Under the pieces are notes generated by a model. That model made no database searches and had not been told where the DNA came from. It saw only the letters and a program-made list of their open reading frames with translations. A stretch of 64,000 bases of DNA from Xestospongia bergquistia (lineage: Eukaryota; Porifera; Demospongiae; Haplosclerida; Petrosiidae): contig OZ014419.1 of assembly GCA_963965975.1 (NCBI GenBank), positions 310,001-374,000 on the forward strand, given 5' to 3'. Made by a program: the position numbers and the translations under genes. Shown piece after piece: positions 1-11,379 of this stretch (within the stretch, counting starts at the first letter, position 1; each line of letters begins with the position of its first letter).

Positions 1-68
1 AGAACATTTTATAATGTAAGCTTAACATGGTGGAGTATTGTGACATACTTCCTCTCTCTTCTTGGCAG

Positions 69-2075
69 GCTCTTGCAGCTGAGTTAGAAGGAGCTGATGT
101 AGAAGAGTTAGAATCTGATTCAGGTAATGTTGTACAGCTCATTGAAGAAAGCTATCGGGTAAATAAGTAGTACTCATCTCACATCTCCATTAATTTATTT
201 ATTCTACAGAGAGTATCACAACGTGTTATTATATCTCCTGATAATGCTCCTGGCATTGCTTTTAATATCACCCCTGTAACGTGCCCACAGTGAGTTCTTT
301 TGATAATATTGCCATAGGAACAATGGAAATCACATCTCTTCTAATAGACCTGAAGGCAGTATTTGCAATGGTCTTGAAATTAATCGGACAGCTGTCTTTG
401 ACATCACTGCTACTCTCCTTCAATGTAGTTCTGAGTTTACGAGTGGAACAAGACGGTAAATTGATGTTGAATTCATTATTGATAGTAATTGCATCTCTCT
501 TAATTCGTTCAGTATAAATTTCCGAATTCTTGGTTTTGGATCTTTTGAGGTTCAAGTCAACGCAATATGTGGGTGTGAATGTGAAGATAATGCAGTACAA
601 AACAGTCCAGATTGTACAAATGGGAATGGTACATTTACTTGTGGTATATGCGAATGCAATAGAGGAAGGTAAGATCAATTGTATTGAGTGATCATTGTAA
701 TACTGGTTTTTATCAGGTTTGGTGAACAATGTCAATGTGATGGTACAGGTCAAATAGCAGGTACAAACAACACGTGTGGGTAAGTATATTGTTAGTTTTA
801 GTTGTAACACTTTGTTATCTTAATTGTTTTATAATAGACAAGGATCTAATGGTTTGGAGTGTTCTGGACAAGGGACTTGTATTTGTGGACGATGTAACTG
901 TAACACATTATCCGTGAGTAGTAAACATTCAGCTAACAAATAGTCATCATTTTTTATAGGAAGGAAGACGATACTTTGGAGTCACTTGTGAATGTAATAA
1001 CTTTGATTGTGACAAAGATTCTGCTGGACGTACCTGTGGAGGTAAATAACACAAGAGGCTACATATTATATGTTAATGATCTTGTTATCATAGAACCTGA
1101 CAGAGGGAGGTGTTCCTGCAATGGGCAGTGTGAATGTCTTACATCGCCCCTTTCAGGATTACTTTACTCTGGACCAGCTTGTGAATGTAGTCCCGATAAC
1201 AACACTTGTATCAACCCAAATATGCCTGACAGAGTATGTAGTGGTCGTGGGGCTTGTAACTGTGGTGAATGTGTTAACTGTAGCACGTATTTTATAGGCC
1301 AGTTTTGTGAAACATGTACTAATATTTCAGTAAGTTCATTTACTCCAGTTTTATTACCATATCATCTTTGCATTACAAAGGCTTGTCCTGTTGCCTCGTG
1401 TTCTACAAATTTGCTCTGTGCACGATGTGCTGCTGGTCTACTAACAGATGGCTGTGATCAGTGTACTAATACTACTCGTGTTAATAATCCTGGACAAGGC
1501 TATAGAATTAATGGCAAGTTATAATGTTATGATGTATTACAAAGAGCTCTGCCTCTAATAGGTAGTCAAGCTGTCACCTGTGATTTCACTGATGACGATG
1601 GCTGTGAATATCGTTACTTTGTTGCCCTTGATGACGATGGTAATAGTCGACCTGTTCACCTCGACACCAACGTTGGTATGTTAAGAGAAGACAAATTATA
1701 ACAGTATTAATTTTAACTCTTTCTTTCTCTTCTTAGACTGTCCAAGTCGAGTTGCTCCTTGGGTTATTGCTGTAAGTATCATTGGAGGACTCCTGTTAAT
1801 AGGAGCATTGATTCTTCTTGCAATCAAATTACTTCTTATGTTATTGGTAAAATAATTTTAAAATCAGTTATACTGATAAATAGAACTATTCTTTTCTTTA
1901 AAGGATTACATTGAAGTTAAAAAGTTCATGAAAGAAATACAAGATCCTGCTTTTAGGAAGGTAACTTAAAATAATACTACATGTGCAGCTGTCATTATTT
2001 GTCTCAATTTAGAATGAAAATCCCCTTTTTCAAAGTCCAAACAAAGAATATAAAAATCCAGTGTATGGGAAATAA
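69..2075 (+). CDS. Integrin beta subunit, C-terminal part (5' end outside window)
   Basis: Cell-surface adhesion receptor subunit that pairs with integrin alpha and links matrix to the cytoskeleton. Exons read: 69-158, 210-289, 318-455, 486-668, 717-779, 838-913, 960-1041, 1094-1329, 1381-1513, 1562-1675, 1737-1846, 1904-1960, 2013-2075. They join in one frame for 474 residues. The order is end of the I-like/hybrid region (SGNVVQLIEESY), cysteine-rich integrin EGF repeats (CECNNFDC, CSGRGACNCGEC), a beta-tail domain, one membrane helix (about 1755-1846), then a short tail with KKFMKEIQD, NPLF and a terminal NPVY talin/PTB-binding motif. Two introns are only 28 and 30 nt, and the intron at 1514-1561 is GC-AG. 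The first listed exon has an acceptor before it, so upstream exons are missing. Family assignment is secure; the paralog type cannot be assigned. Confidence 0.93.
290..317 (+). other. 28-nt intron in integrin beta
   Basis: Begins GTGAG and ends CATAG. Removing it joins CA|G AAC and keeps the frame into NGLEINRTAVFDI, which resembles the ISIGDEVQFEI segment of integrin beta. Unspliced, the upstream frame meets a stop at once (TGA at 291-293 with other stops following). This is well below the usual minimum intron size in animals. Confidence 0.72.
456..485 (+). other. 30-nt intron in integrin beta
   Basis: Begins GTAAAT and ends TGATAG. Splicing gives CG|T AAT and continues into FRILGFGSFEVQV followed by CGCECE, which matches the IRPLGFTEEVEV..CECEC pattern at the end of the integrin hybrid/PSI-EGF junction. 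Retention causes a stop (TAA at 457-459 in the reading frame). It lies 138 nt after the 28-nt intron. Confidence 0.72.
1514..1561 (+). other. GC-AG intron in integrin beta
   Basis: Donor is ATG|GCAAGT and acceptor is CTAATAG|GT; length 48 nt. The splice joins G|GT and continues the frame through SQAVTCDF. No GT donor nearby restores the frame. GC-AG is the commonest non-GT U2-type intron class. Confidence 0.75.
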
Positions 2076-2232
2076 TAACATTATATATTATTCTTCACAA
2101 TTCAATGTTTACTTTATATAATACAATATCTATTAACTATTAATATAATTGTATTCTTTCATTATTATTATTATTTACCATTTGTTGCAATAGCAATGTT
2201 TTATTAGTATCATTAATAATTATGTCAATTAA
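2076..2232. other. Convergent intergenic gap, integrin beta / TEX10
   Basis: AT-rich 157-bp gap between two stop codons facing each other. It must hold both 3' ends. Nothing else is seen in it. Confidence 0.6.
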
Positions 2233-4063
2233 TTAATAACTGGCCTTGTTAACAGTAGTAGCGAGAACATCCAATAACTGGTCTCGTAGTAATGACCACT
2301 CCCTATCATTCTCCTTCAGATTGACCTGATGATAAAAATACAATATAACGAGGTGTGGCACATACTATAACTCTAATTATGTGATGATAACATGTTAAGA
2401 AATAATTATAATAATACAATAGTTCTAGGAAATGTCTTTACCATAATGGTCCATATAAACTTTATTAATATAAATATATATATCATAATAGAGACCACAC
2501 AAACATCATTGTTTATTAAATATCTCTATTGTATTAAATTAGTAATACTGTACAAATCATGTTGTTAAGACCAAATGCTGTGAAGATATGAATAGGATGA
2601 TATATTTAATAAACTTTATAAGGCAACTATAGTTAGTATCAACGTGGTAAATGGCTATAAACTTATTGTTGTTTGTAGGAGAGGCAGCTTTACTTGGTAG
2701 TATTGATAATATTGATGTTTTACATGTTAGAAATAGTTATAGTCCATATGAGCTTTTAAAATGTAACACGTTTCTCTGTAATAATGTATAAACAACATTA
2801 CAGCTGTATTATTACCGATCTTTAATAACGTATCAATGTTTGTAATCTGAGTTATGCACTTACAAGTCAATATTGTTCATTATCCTTATTGAAAAAAACA
2901 ACATTTAGTTACATTAATGATGTTTATGTGAAATGCTTGTTAGATATATTCATTTCCTTCTCAAAACAAAATTAGCTAACTTTAGCTAAAAGTTCAACTA
3001 ACTGCCAATTAATATTGGCAACCTTTCTATTCAAGCTAATCTGATGTAATGATTAACTATAGAATTGTATGGAATTATCTTGGCACAGAGAAGTAATAAG
3101 ACTTTGTACTTTTACAAACTTAATAATAAACTAGACATTGTAGCTACATAGTCTATAATACATCTATAACACTAATAATGACATGTTCACTATATTTTAA
3201 GGAAATAAATGTAAGCTTTTAACAAGTCTCCTAACTGAATCAACTTGATCACAAAAACTAGCAATCAACAATCACCAACATTCCAATAAAATATTAATTT
3301 ACATTATATTATAACTAATATATCTTATATTCCTATACATAAATCTGTATTAACAATAATATAATGTAGTTTAATATAATTATATAATTTATAATACATA
3401 TTCATAAAGTTATTATATATAGAGATGTGTTAGTAATAACATTTCTCTCTATATAGAGATATGTTATTACTAGAACACCTCTATATATAGTACTAAGCAT
3501 ATGTGAGATGATGATGTATACTCCCACTTCATACTTATGTTGGTAGTTTATACCATAAATAAACACAAAACACACACCAGCTGGTCTTTTAATAGGTTTT
3601 GATGTGGTCCAAATCAATACATACACTGTTTACTATATTAGGAAGAAACTACCAACACTCTTAATGACTTGGAGTGGAGCCAAATATCATATAGTTTATA
3701 TCAACAAATGCAATGATGTGAATTACTACAATTATAATTCTATAGTTGGCAGTCCACAGACAACACTTACCAACAAATCTTTGGCAGTATCATTGATCAT
3801 GTCAGGATATTTGGACATATATTTACATTCATGTGCCAATGACAAGAAGATATGTATGAGAATATTAGATAAAGGGATCCATTTAATATGTTGTAATAAT
3901 TTGTTTATTATTTGCACATCCAGAAATAACATATGATGTAGTAAAACGGAGGATTTTCTGACCAATGGATGATTGAGAGTATTGGTTGCCATAGCAACCA
4001 TTAATGCTAATAAGAGGGGGGACAATGCTTGTGAAAAGGAAAGAGAGAGGGGTAAGAATTCAC

Positions 4064-4137
<74 letters not shown>

Positions 4138-7100
4138 TAAAGGAACAATAAATTATTTGTTAATTATTTAAAATATCTAATACCCTAATACATGACATGT
4201 TATTGTGTGCAGTCAGTGTGGCTAATTAGTCAATCAAAGAAGTGGGTGTGTGTCATATCTCTCTTTCTAATATGGTAATAAAAAACAGCTACAAATATGT
4301 ATGAAAACAAATGATTACACTAAGTAAACTTTAACATATACAAATAAGGAGAGCCTGATATACTACACTCAAAATATCTTCATAAATGGAGCATAACATG
4401 ATATAATATAATTAAATTAAGTGTCACTTACTTTTGAGAGACCAAATATAGTAAGGCATAAGATGTATCAAGTGGTATGACAATATTAGAGTGCTAAATA
4501 AATATATATCCCATTGTTTGTTATATTAGTACTTACCAGTAGTTTAGTTATAGAAGGTTCTAATACTGTTATTAATTGATGATTAGAGAGGGGCATCCCC
4601 ATTAAACACCTCACAACAACCTACACAATATACCCAAATAATAATATAATACCCACCTCTATGTCATCATTGATACCCATAGTACATGACACATACCCTT
4701 AATATGTCACCATTAATATCCTCTATTGTTACCCTTAATATGTTCCCATTAATATCCTCTACTAGTGTTGTTTTAATATGTAAACTTTTAGTTGTACTTT
4801 AATTAATCTTCAGTTGTATCAGAAGATTTCTTTTAGTCTTAGTGATTTTGTTTCAAAAGAGTACTTCATTTCTGCAATGATATTGTCAAAATTCTCCACT
4901 GTAAGTAACTTTGCAAATACTTTGTTTTTAAAAGCTAATTACTTGTCATAAAGAAAACTAGTTTTGTATACAGCAACTTCAAATATATCTGAAGTTAAAT
5001 CTTGAAGATATACTTTCAACTCAGCACCTTTGATATTGTCAGGATATGAACCATATTTTAACAGTGAAACATTCTACGATTGCAATGAATATAGTTATGT
5101 GTAGTTATTATGGTATACAAACTACGACAATAATGTACACAAAGTTACATGTATAAATTTATGTAATTAATACTAACTACATGTATTTACATGTGTTTAC
5201 ATGTATTTACATGTAATTACATATAATTACATGTATTTACATGTAATTACATATAATTACATGTGTTTACATGTAATTACATGTAATTACTAGTAGTGGT
5301 AGTTACAAAAATTAGTTAGATTTTATGGGTAATAAACAATAAACAATATGGTCAACATCTAACATTATCAAAGTTAGTGAAATTTAAATTTAAGTTCTAG
5401 TTTTATTTTTAGTATTATTAAGGTAGTCAATTTCAGATTAACTTTAGTTAGTATACTACCTCTTACTAAAATATATTTAATTTTAGTTTTGATATACCAA
5501 AATAACACTGATTGTTACCTTTAACTGAATATGTCACCATTAATACCCTCTATTATTAACCTGAACATGTCACTATTAATACCCTCTATTATTAACCTGA
5601 ATATGTCACCATTAATACCCTCTATTATTAACCTGAATATGTCACCATTAATACCCTCTATTGTTACCCTTAATATGTCACTATTAATATCCTCCATATA
5701 AAAGTCTTACTTTTATTATCTCTTCTTGTTCTCTCTCACATTTCAAAGGTGGTACAATGTGCATTTGTTGTTCTGATGTTCCAAAGTGGATATCATCTCT
5801 TCTCTGTAACTGACGTAGTTGATCTTCAGAATAGCCTATAGCAACACATCAAAATAGAAAACTGATAAAATCATTCTAACTCACCAATCAAAATAGAGAT
5901 AAGGAAACTAATATGGCGGGCAATTAAAGTGGGATATGCACCAGGTGTAGTATAATAGGTGTCTTTAGCTAATACCAGTAGTCTAGTGATATAGAGAATG
6001 ATAACATAAAAATAACAATTATTACCTGTTATGTAACAAATATAGTAATGTTGTGGAAACAAGTATTGGAAATTTGTTTGACAAGATAAGGGAACAGAAA
6101 AGTGAGAGATCGGAAGACGAAAAACTAGATAAATGTCCCAGAAGATGAAACGTTGGCAGGTGCAGGGATGAGGGTAAAGACATAATAATACCCTCAAAAT
6201 CTAGACAAGTTGAAATAATTATATGATATGGAGATTTTCAAAATTATACTCACCATATATTTCATACAATTTAGTATATAGAGACCTGAGCACACCCTCT
6301 ATCTTTAGAGCTGCTGCACAATTGAGGAGTCTTAAAATCAGCTCAAAAAAAGCACGATTAACAGGTTTAGGCAGTTTTATTAAAAGATCTGGCAAAGTAC
6401 TTAAACAAGGATAAAGGAAGTTGGATTGCAAGGATCTAGGAAGTGAATCATGTGAGATCACACGATCAGTGAGCAAGTGATCAATATAAAGTAATAAATG
6501 TTGTTTAGCAGACGATATTGGATGACATGCTATAAACAGTTTAACAAAGACAGTATAAAAACTATCTGATATCACTAACATAGAGTCTACACTCATATTA
6601 TCCAGAATTTTAGTAAGGATCTTAACACACCGAACAAGCTGAGTTGAATTAGTTAAAAGTGATGGCAAACAAGGGATGTAAGTATCAAGATATTTCAAGA
6701 CAGTATCAAGTGATAATGAATTGTGTTTATTAGCAAGAACTAACAAATACGACAGCTGGATATTAAGTGTTATTGATACAGATGAAGGTCTTGAAGTATT
6801 AGCCTCTTGAAATAATGGAAAATAAGGTAAAAAATGAGTAGCAACATGGCGTGTCAATTTGTGATCAATGTCTTCATTATAAGTTGTAATTTCCAATAAC
6901 AAACAAAGGAGTTGTAACACTGTTTCAATGATCTCAGTAGAATAAGTTAGTTTTTTGTTAACTTTTGTTGGTTGATACAATGCAATAGATGGAATTGTCT
7001 CTATCCAATATTCTAACAAGACTTGAATAAACCGGTTTATAAAACCAGTTTCGTCAAATGTAATTGGTGTCTTTGTCACTTCAGTTATCTTTGGAAAATG

Positions 7101-8010
7101 TTGATCAGGCTGTAGTAATGCTAGCAAAGATGATGAATGAAGATAATCTTGAAGGTTTTTTAAGGATGATAAACGTCCCCTAGTCTGAACTACTTCATGT
7201 TCCACGTCAAGAATAGGAGCAATGCGTTCTCTGGTGGGTGGGGCTTGAGACATAGTTGTAAGAAGTGTAAGAAATCGAAGAAGTTGCTGAAAAACTTGTA
7301 ATCTTGAAGACTGTCGTGAGAAAATACTTCCTGACTTACTGATTATATTATAACTCTCTTGATTTCTGACTTTACCTGATGTCTTTGGAGTATAAGAAGT
7401 AACTAATGGAAGATAAAATGGCAAGAGTTGATAGATATAATTCTGTACCAGTTCTGGATAGAACGTCAGTAAAAGATCGACTACCTTCATACCAGAAAGC
7501 CTAATGGTCTCTTTAATATGGGTAATGGCACATTTTACACTGGCTAATGTCAGCTCAATGAATGGTGCCATCTGTTGAGATGGAACTGTCTGATAAATGC
7601 ATTTGAGGAGGAGATACAATGCATGACGTACAGATTCCTCATGATCAACTAACTGAGCAGCAAAAAGTGTAGTTAGTTGACTCAAACAAGGTAGAAGTAA
7701 GGACGGAGATGTGATAAAGAGCTCACGTAAACCAGTTAAAGCATCACGACGCACTGAAGACTTGGGATGAGACAAGTGCTTAAATAGATCCTACAAAATT
7801 GTACCATATAAGGTAATATATATATAACAAAACCTGTAATGTTAGTTTGCGATGAGTGCTTGGCCCTGCAGTCTGTTCCAGTTGAGTGGGAACTACAACA
7901 CTGTGAGCTTTAAAAGAAACATTTGTTGCATTTTCAGGAGGTCTTTTCCCTTTGCCTAGCTTTTGCTTTTTTTTGGGAAAGTCAGCAGAAGAGTGCTTCT
8001 TTCTCTTCAT
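2233..8010 (-). CDS. TEX10: TEX10 / IPI1-like HEAT-repeat ribosome-biogenesis protein
   Basis: Nuclear HEAT-repeat protein of the PELP1-TEX10-WDR18 (Rix1/Ipi) complex used in late 60S maturation. Exons in minus-strand order: 8010-7834, 7790-6254, 6025-5885, 5835-5711, 4620-4537, 4493-4432, 3957-3771, 2325-2233. Together they total 2406 nt, 801 residues, in one frame. The N-terminus is basic (KKKQKLGKGKRPP). The HEAT core is highly typical (HPKSSVRRDALTGLREL, VDLLLTFYPELVQNYIYQLL). The five downstream exons are less conserved and were placed by matching phase and splice sites; the last four are weaker than the first four. The human protein is about 930 residues, so this one is shorter. The start codon sits 6 bp from a CACGTG E-box. 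Confidence 0.85.
2326..3770 (-). other. Long AT-rich intron of TEX10
   Basis: 1.4-kb intron, far above the window norm. It contains homopolymer and AT-rich filler plus one 76-bp palindrome at 3414-3489. No convincing exon or RNA gene was found in it on either strand. Open frames here look like chance AT-rich frames. Confidence 0.6.
3414..3489. repeat. 76-bp imperfect palindrome
   Basis: Arms 3414-3440 and 3463-3489 are inverted repeats matching at 24 of 27 positions. The 22-nt centre (TCTCTCTATATAGAGA) is itself nearly self-complementary, so the whole can fold as one long hairpin. It resembles a short MITE or foldback element, but no target-site duplication was confirmed. Confidence 0.6.
3985..3998. 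promoter_or_regulatory. X-box-like palindrome inside TEX10 intron
   Basis: GTTGCCATAGCAAC matches the RFX X-box palindrome at 13 of 14 positions. It lies in an intron, 28 bp upstream (in gene orientation) of an exon start rather than near any transcription start I can identify, so function is doubtful. Confidence 0.35.
4065..4135. repeat. (GA)n microsatellite
   Basis: About 71 bp of uninterrupted AG dinucleotide repeat within a TEX10 intron. On the gene strand it is a (CT)n tract about 100 nt before an exon, so it could act as a long polypyrimidine tract. A shorter GA run is at 16139-16161. Confidence 0.95.
4690..4765. repeat. 36-bp minisatellite, two outlying copies
   Basis: Two diverged copies of the unit containing AATATGTCACCATTAATA, the same unit that is tandemly repeated at 5523-5698. 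Both arrays lie in the same TEX10 intron. Confidence 0.7.
5175..5292. repeat. ACATGTAATT-type tandem repeat
   Basis: About ten imperfect 11-12-bp units alternating ACATGTATTT, ACATGTAATT and ACATATAATT. It is low-complexity and intronic to TEX10. Confidence 0.85.
5523..5698. repeat. 36-bp minisatellite array
   Basis: About five head-to-tail copies of a 36-bp unit with core AATATGTCACCATTAATACC and CTCTATTATTAACC. Copies differ at a few positions, so the array is not a recent perfect expansion. It is intronic to TEX10. Confidence 0.85.
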
Positions 8011-8015
8011 GATAC

Positions 8016-8021
8016 CACGTG
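8016..8021. promoter_or_regulatory. CACGTG E-box at TEX10 start
   Basis: Sequence ATACCACGTGGG ends 6 bp upstream of the TEX10 ATG. The same ATACCACGTG ten-mer recurs upstream of FTSJ3. CACGTG is the Myc/Max, USF and MITF-class bHLH site. Confidence 0.55.
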
Positions 8022-8142
8022 GGTTTGGCGTGTACGGAAGTAAACAAAAATATTCTGAAATTTTTATAGAAATGCAATGGGAGAAAAGAAATAATTACTC
8101 CGTATACTACATACAGTAATGTAAAAATCATTTTAACATATA

Positions 8143-11100
8143 TCAACGTTTTTTCTTTTTCTTTTTCTGTTGCATCTTTTCTCTTCTGTTGTCTTTCTTC
8201 ATACGAGGATCTACCACTTTAAAACACCCACTGACACCAGCTGGTCTTCGTACTCTTTTTCCAACTCCCTTTTTAGCTACTACATATTGTACATCTTGTT
8301 TCTTTCGGCCCATAAGTCCTGCCTTTTTATATATTCCTTTAATTTGTCGAGCCTTTTCATGATCAGTCACATCAACTGTATCACATATAACTTGTGCTTT
8401 TTGGCGAGCTTTCTCTAACTTCTTTATGGCTCGATGTTTCTTTCGAGCTTTAGCTTCAGCAATTTTTTTGATTGGACGAGCATTTATCTCTCGGAGTTTC
8501 TTGCGATATTCATCGACCATTACTTTAGTTATAGGTAGTTGTTTCTGGCAGTGTGTGTTTTCATCTTCAAGAAACCAGTCAGGTAAATCTGGGTCATCAT
8601 GAGTCCATTTATTGTACCCACTCTCTATTAGTTCTTGTCTTTTCTTACGAGATTGGACCATTAATGCACCAATTGCTAAACCCTCTGGGTCAAGTTTTCT
8701 GATCTTGGGTTCGGTCTCCTCCTCAAATGCTCCTCTAATTTGTGTATTTTTCATATCTATAGTAACATCAGAATTACTGACATCACTTTCCAAACTTTTT
8801 CCATCAGCTGTTATTAGATTGTTTTCATTTAAACTACTAACACAAAATATAACTGATCAACTAAATACAAAATTATTTACTTTTTTTCTTCATCTTGATA
8901 AGTTTTACCTCGTCCTTCTCTGTTAACCAGTTTTCCACCTGTGAGTTCATATCGTCTCACTGCTTTTTCCATCTCTTCCTCGACATCTTGTTGTCTCTCT
9001 TCTAGTCCAGAGAACACAGGGTCACTAAACCATTGTACTGTTTTACGAGACTGTTGAATACTTTTATCTTCTAATTGGACTAACAATGGGTTAGTCCCTG
9101 GAATATAAACAAAAATTAATAGTAACAATATAATCATTAATCAACAACTACCTTCAACTGATTCTCCTCCTAAGCTTTCAACATCCTCTTCATTCTCCCA
9201 CTCCATGTCACCACCCTCTCCCTCTCCCTCTCCTTCTCCTTCTCCCTCACTCTCTTCCTCATCATCATCAATAGACAAATAAATATCTTCCTCGTGTAGT
9301 ATAGGACATGTATCTTCTTCACCTTCACTTTCCTCACTCTCACTAATGACCTCTCCCTGATTGACCACGTCTAACTCTTGACTACTTTTTATATTTTGCA
9401 AAGAAAACATAGCTTCTCGTTTCGAAACCAATTCTTCAGCTTCTTTATGAGTCTCTAGTTGAGCAGACAAGCGTTCCTGGATTTTCTTTCTCTGCTTTCG
9501 TTGATGCTTAACAATTCTAAAAGATAATCTTTATATTAAATTATTCTTGTAATCAAATCTCTTGTACCTTTTCACTTCAGCTTTTTCTTCTTTAGCTAAT
9601 TCTTTTATTTTAATATCTACTTCAGTCAAGTCTATGTCATCATTATCTGACTCAGCATCTTTCTTATCTCTTTCGTCATTCTCACTGTCACTGAATTGGT
9701 CTATAAATTCTTTCATTTTTTCCCGCCATTTTATCAACTGCTTCAATTCTTTTAAACCCAGGACCTACACAAATAATACCAGATCTATTTATAAACTAAA
9801 CTACGCATCCATTATGTTATAATTCATCCATTTTGTCACAAATATATATCCATTCCATATATCATGTATCCATTGCATACATTCATTTTTCACCTTTATA
9901 TCATCACATGATTGTCTAATTTCTTCAGTTGTTAAAGGATGTTTGTTGAATACTTCACTGGCTTTATCAAACTCTAATCTATGTATGCTGGCTAGCATAC
10001 TCATATGATCACTGCTCATCACAAAATCAAGTGTGCTTGCTGACTGAAAGAGAATATTTTGACCTTCAGGATAACCCAGTGCAGATTTTATTGGTTTCTA
10101 TGGAAACAATAATTAGTAAACAATTTATTCAAATATAAAAAAATATATGTTATATTATAAGTTGTACCTTAAGTCTCTGCAAGCTTAGTTGAGGTTTTTC
10201 TTCTGGTTCTAGTTCCTGAAATACTATCTTTGGATCAAGGACTTTAGGATCTGGTTTTCCTTTAATTTGATAGCCTTTACAAACTACAAATATTTCTGCT
10301 GATTCAATACGAGAGGCTTGTGGTTTAGTAGCATGGACTTTACTAAATAATTGTTGAAAAACATTCAATAATGCTTGGTAATCTTTTGACCGAAATACCT
10401 TGAAAGAAAAATAAAACTACATATATCAAATATCATTATCTATTTTACTTTCGTAATAAACCAGCCTCCAGGTCTTAGGAACTCTGTGGCTAACTTGAGA
10501 GCACTGAGTACCAGCTGAGCTTGTGAGAACGCATCCTGAATCCAAGCAGATCCAACATTTGGTGCTCCATCATTTAAAATACAATCTACTTTCCATGTCT
10601 TTAACTCCCTTTGTAACAACTGCAGCAATAAAGAAAAGGAGAAAAAAAAAGGAGGCAGAATGACCAAAAAAAAAAACGACTGCACTGACCGGGAATCGAA
10701 CCCGGGCCCCCCGCGTGGCAGGCGAGGATTCTACCACTGAACCATCAGTGCACCCATGAGAAATACCTAATAGCTATCAGTAATCATAGATTATCTATGC
10801 CCTTGACGAAATGCTGTAAACTAACATTAATTTATTTGATTCTTATTAAACAAGCATTGAACTATCAAATAAAATCACAACATACTTGTTTGCAGTTACT
10901 GGTAGTAATGTCAGCTTGAATAGTTATGACATTATAAATTGGTTTTATTGGTACCAAGTCAACGCCGATAATAATGCTGGAAACAGGCATGTGCTTAGCT
11001 GCCACTTGTAACCAACCACCCGGTGCAGCACATAAATCTATCAGAACTCTCGACTGCTGTAAGAACTGGAATTTCCGGTTCAGCTGGATTAATTTAAAAG

Positions 11101-11185
11101 CTGATCTTGCACGATAACCTGTCTCCTTAGCCAAATGATAGAACTTGTCTTGCCTTCTTTTACCAAGTTTAGCTTTCTTCCCCAT
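8143..11185 (-). CDS. FTSJ3: FTSJ3/SPB1 2'-O-ribose rRNA methyltransferase
   Basis: Nucleolar methyltransferase that modifies pre-rRNA and supports 60S processing. Exons: 11185-10886, 10619-10449, 10398-10168, 10097-9894, 9764-9568, 9516-9152, 9097-8881, 8833-8143; 791 residues. The N-terminal FtsJ/RrmJ fold is clear: [21 protein letters not shown] site [27 protein letters not shown], and catalytic lysines and glutamate in FITK and ESAEIFVV. The middle is acidic (runs of EGEGEGEG), and the C-terminal Spb1_C region ends in a lysine-rich tail. The first ATG in frame is 11185 (MGKK), as in homologs. The human protein is about 850 residues. The first intron hosts a tRNA gene. TEX10 follows 132 bp downstream on the same strand. 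Confidence 0.95.
10666..10676 (-). terminator. Pol III oligo-T terminator of tRNA-Gly
   Basis: Eleven consecutive T on the transcribed sense of the tRNA, four bases past the discriminator base. Confidence 0.8.
10681..10751 (-). tRNA. tRNA-Gly (anticodon GCC)
   Basis: 71-nt tRNA read on the minus strand. Acceptor stem GCACTGA pairs with TCAGTGC, with discriminator A at 10681. The A box is TGGTTCAGTGG-like and the B box is GGTTCGATTCC. The anticodon loop CTGCCAC gives GCC at 10717-10719. It is nearly identical to animal tRNA-Gly-GCC. A run of eleven T on the minus strand (10666-10676) follows 4 nt after the 3' end as a Pol III terminator. It sits wholly inside the first intron of FTSJ3, same orientation. 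No intron and no encoded CCA. Confidence 0.97.
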
Positions 11186-11216
11186 TTTCAATCAAGAAGT
11201 CTGAGTGTTACTATAC

Positions 11217-11222
11217 CACGTG
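11217..11222. promoter_or_regulatory. CACGTG E-box between FTSJ3 and ZNF622
   Basis: Sequence CTATACCACGTGTT lies 32 bp upstream of the FTSJ3 ATG and 158 bp upstream of the divergent ZNF622 ATG. One site could therefore serve both 60S-biogenesis genes. Confidence 0.55.
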
Positions 11223-11379
11223 TTTATATGTTAAAATAGTTTTAATTATATTCATAGGGTCTTGCACCATAAAGTGCTGATTCAGCATCAGAAAACAAAA
11301 GGTAGGCATTTTTCTTCTTTAACATCTTCGTTTCATCTCTGTCGTTGTAGGTAAGATCAGATTGTACTTCTCTCACAAT

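Noticed and set aside
281..517. 78-codon open frame across the integrin region
   Set aside because: It is in a different frame, starts without ATG, lacks the integrin cysteines, and exists only if both mini-introns are retained.
3604..3936. 110-codon plus-strand open frame in a TEX10 intron/exon area
   Set aside because: It lies antisense to a better-supported TEX10 exon (3957-3771) that has matching phase and splice sites; composition is AT-driven.
5871..6197. Stand-alone 108-residue minus-strand protein
   Set aside because: Only the 3' half (6025-5885) is used, as a phased TEX10 exon; the 5' part is intron sequence.
9562..9822. Ser-rich plus-strand open frame opposite FTSJ3
   Set aside because: Antisense shadow of acidic/basic FTSJ3 coding sequence.
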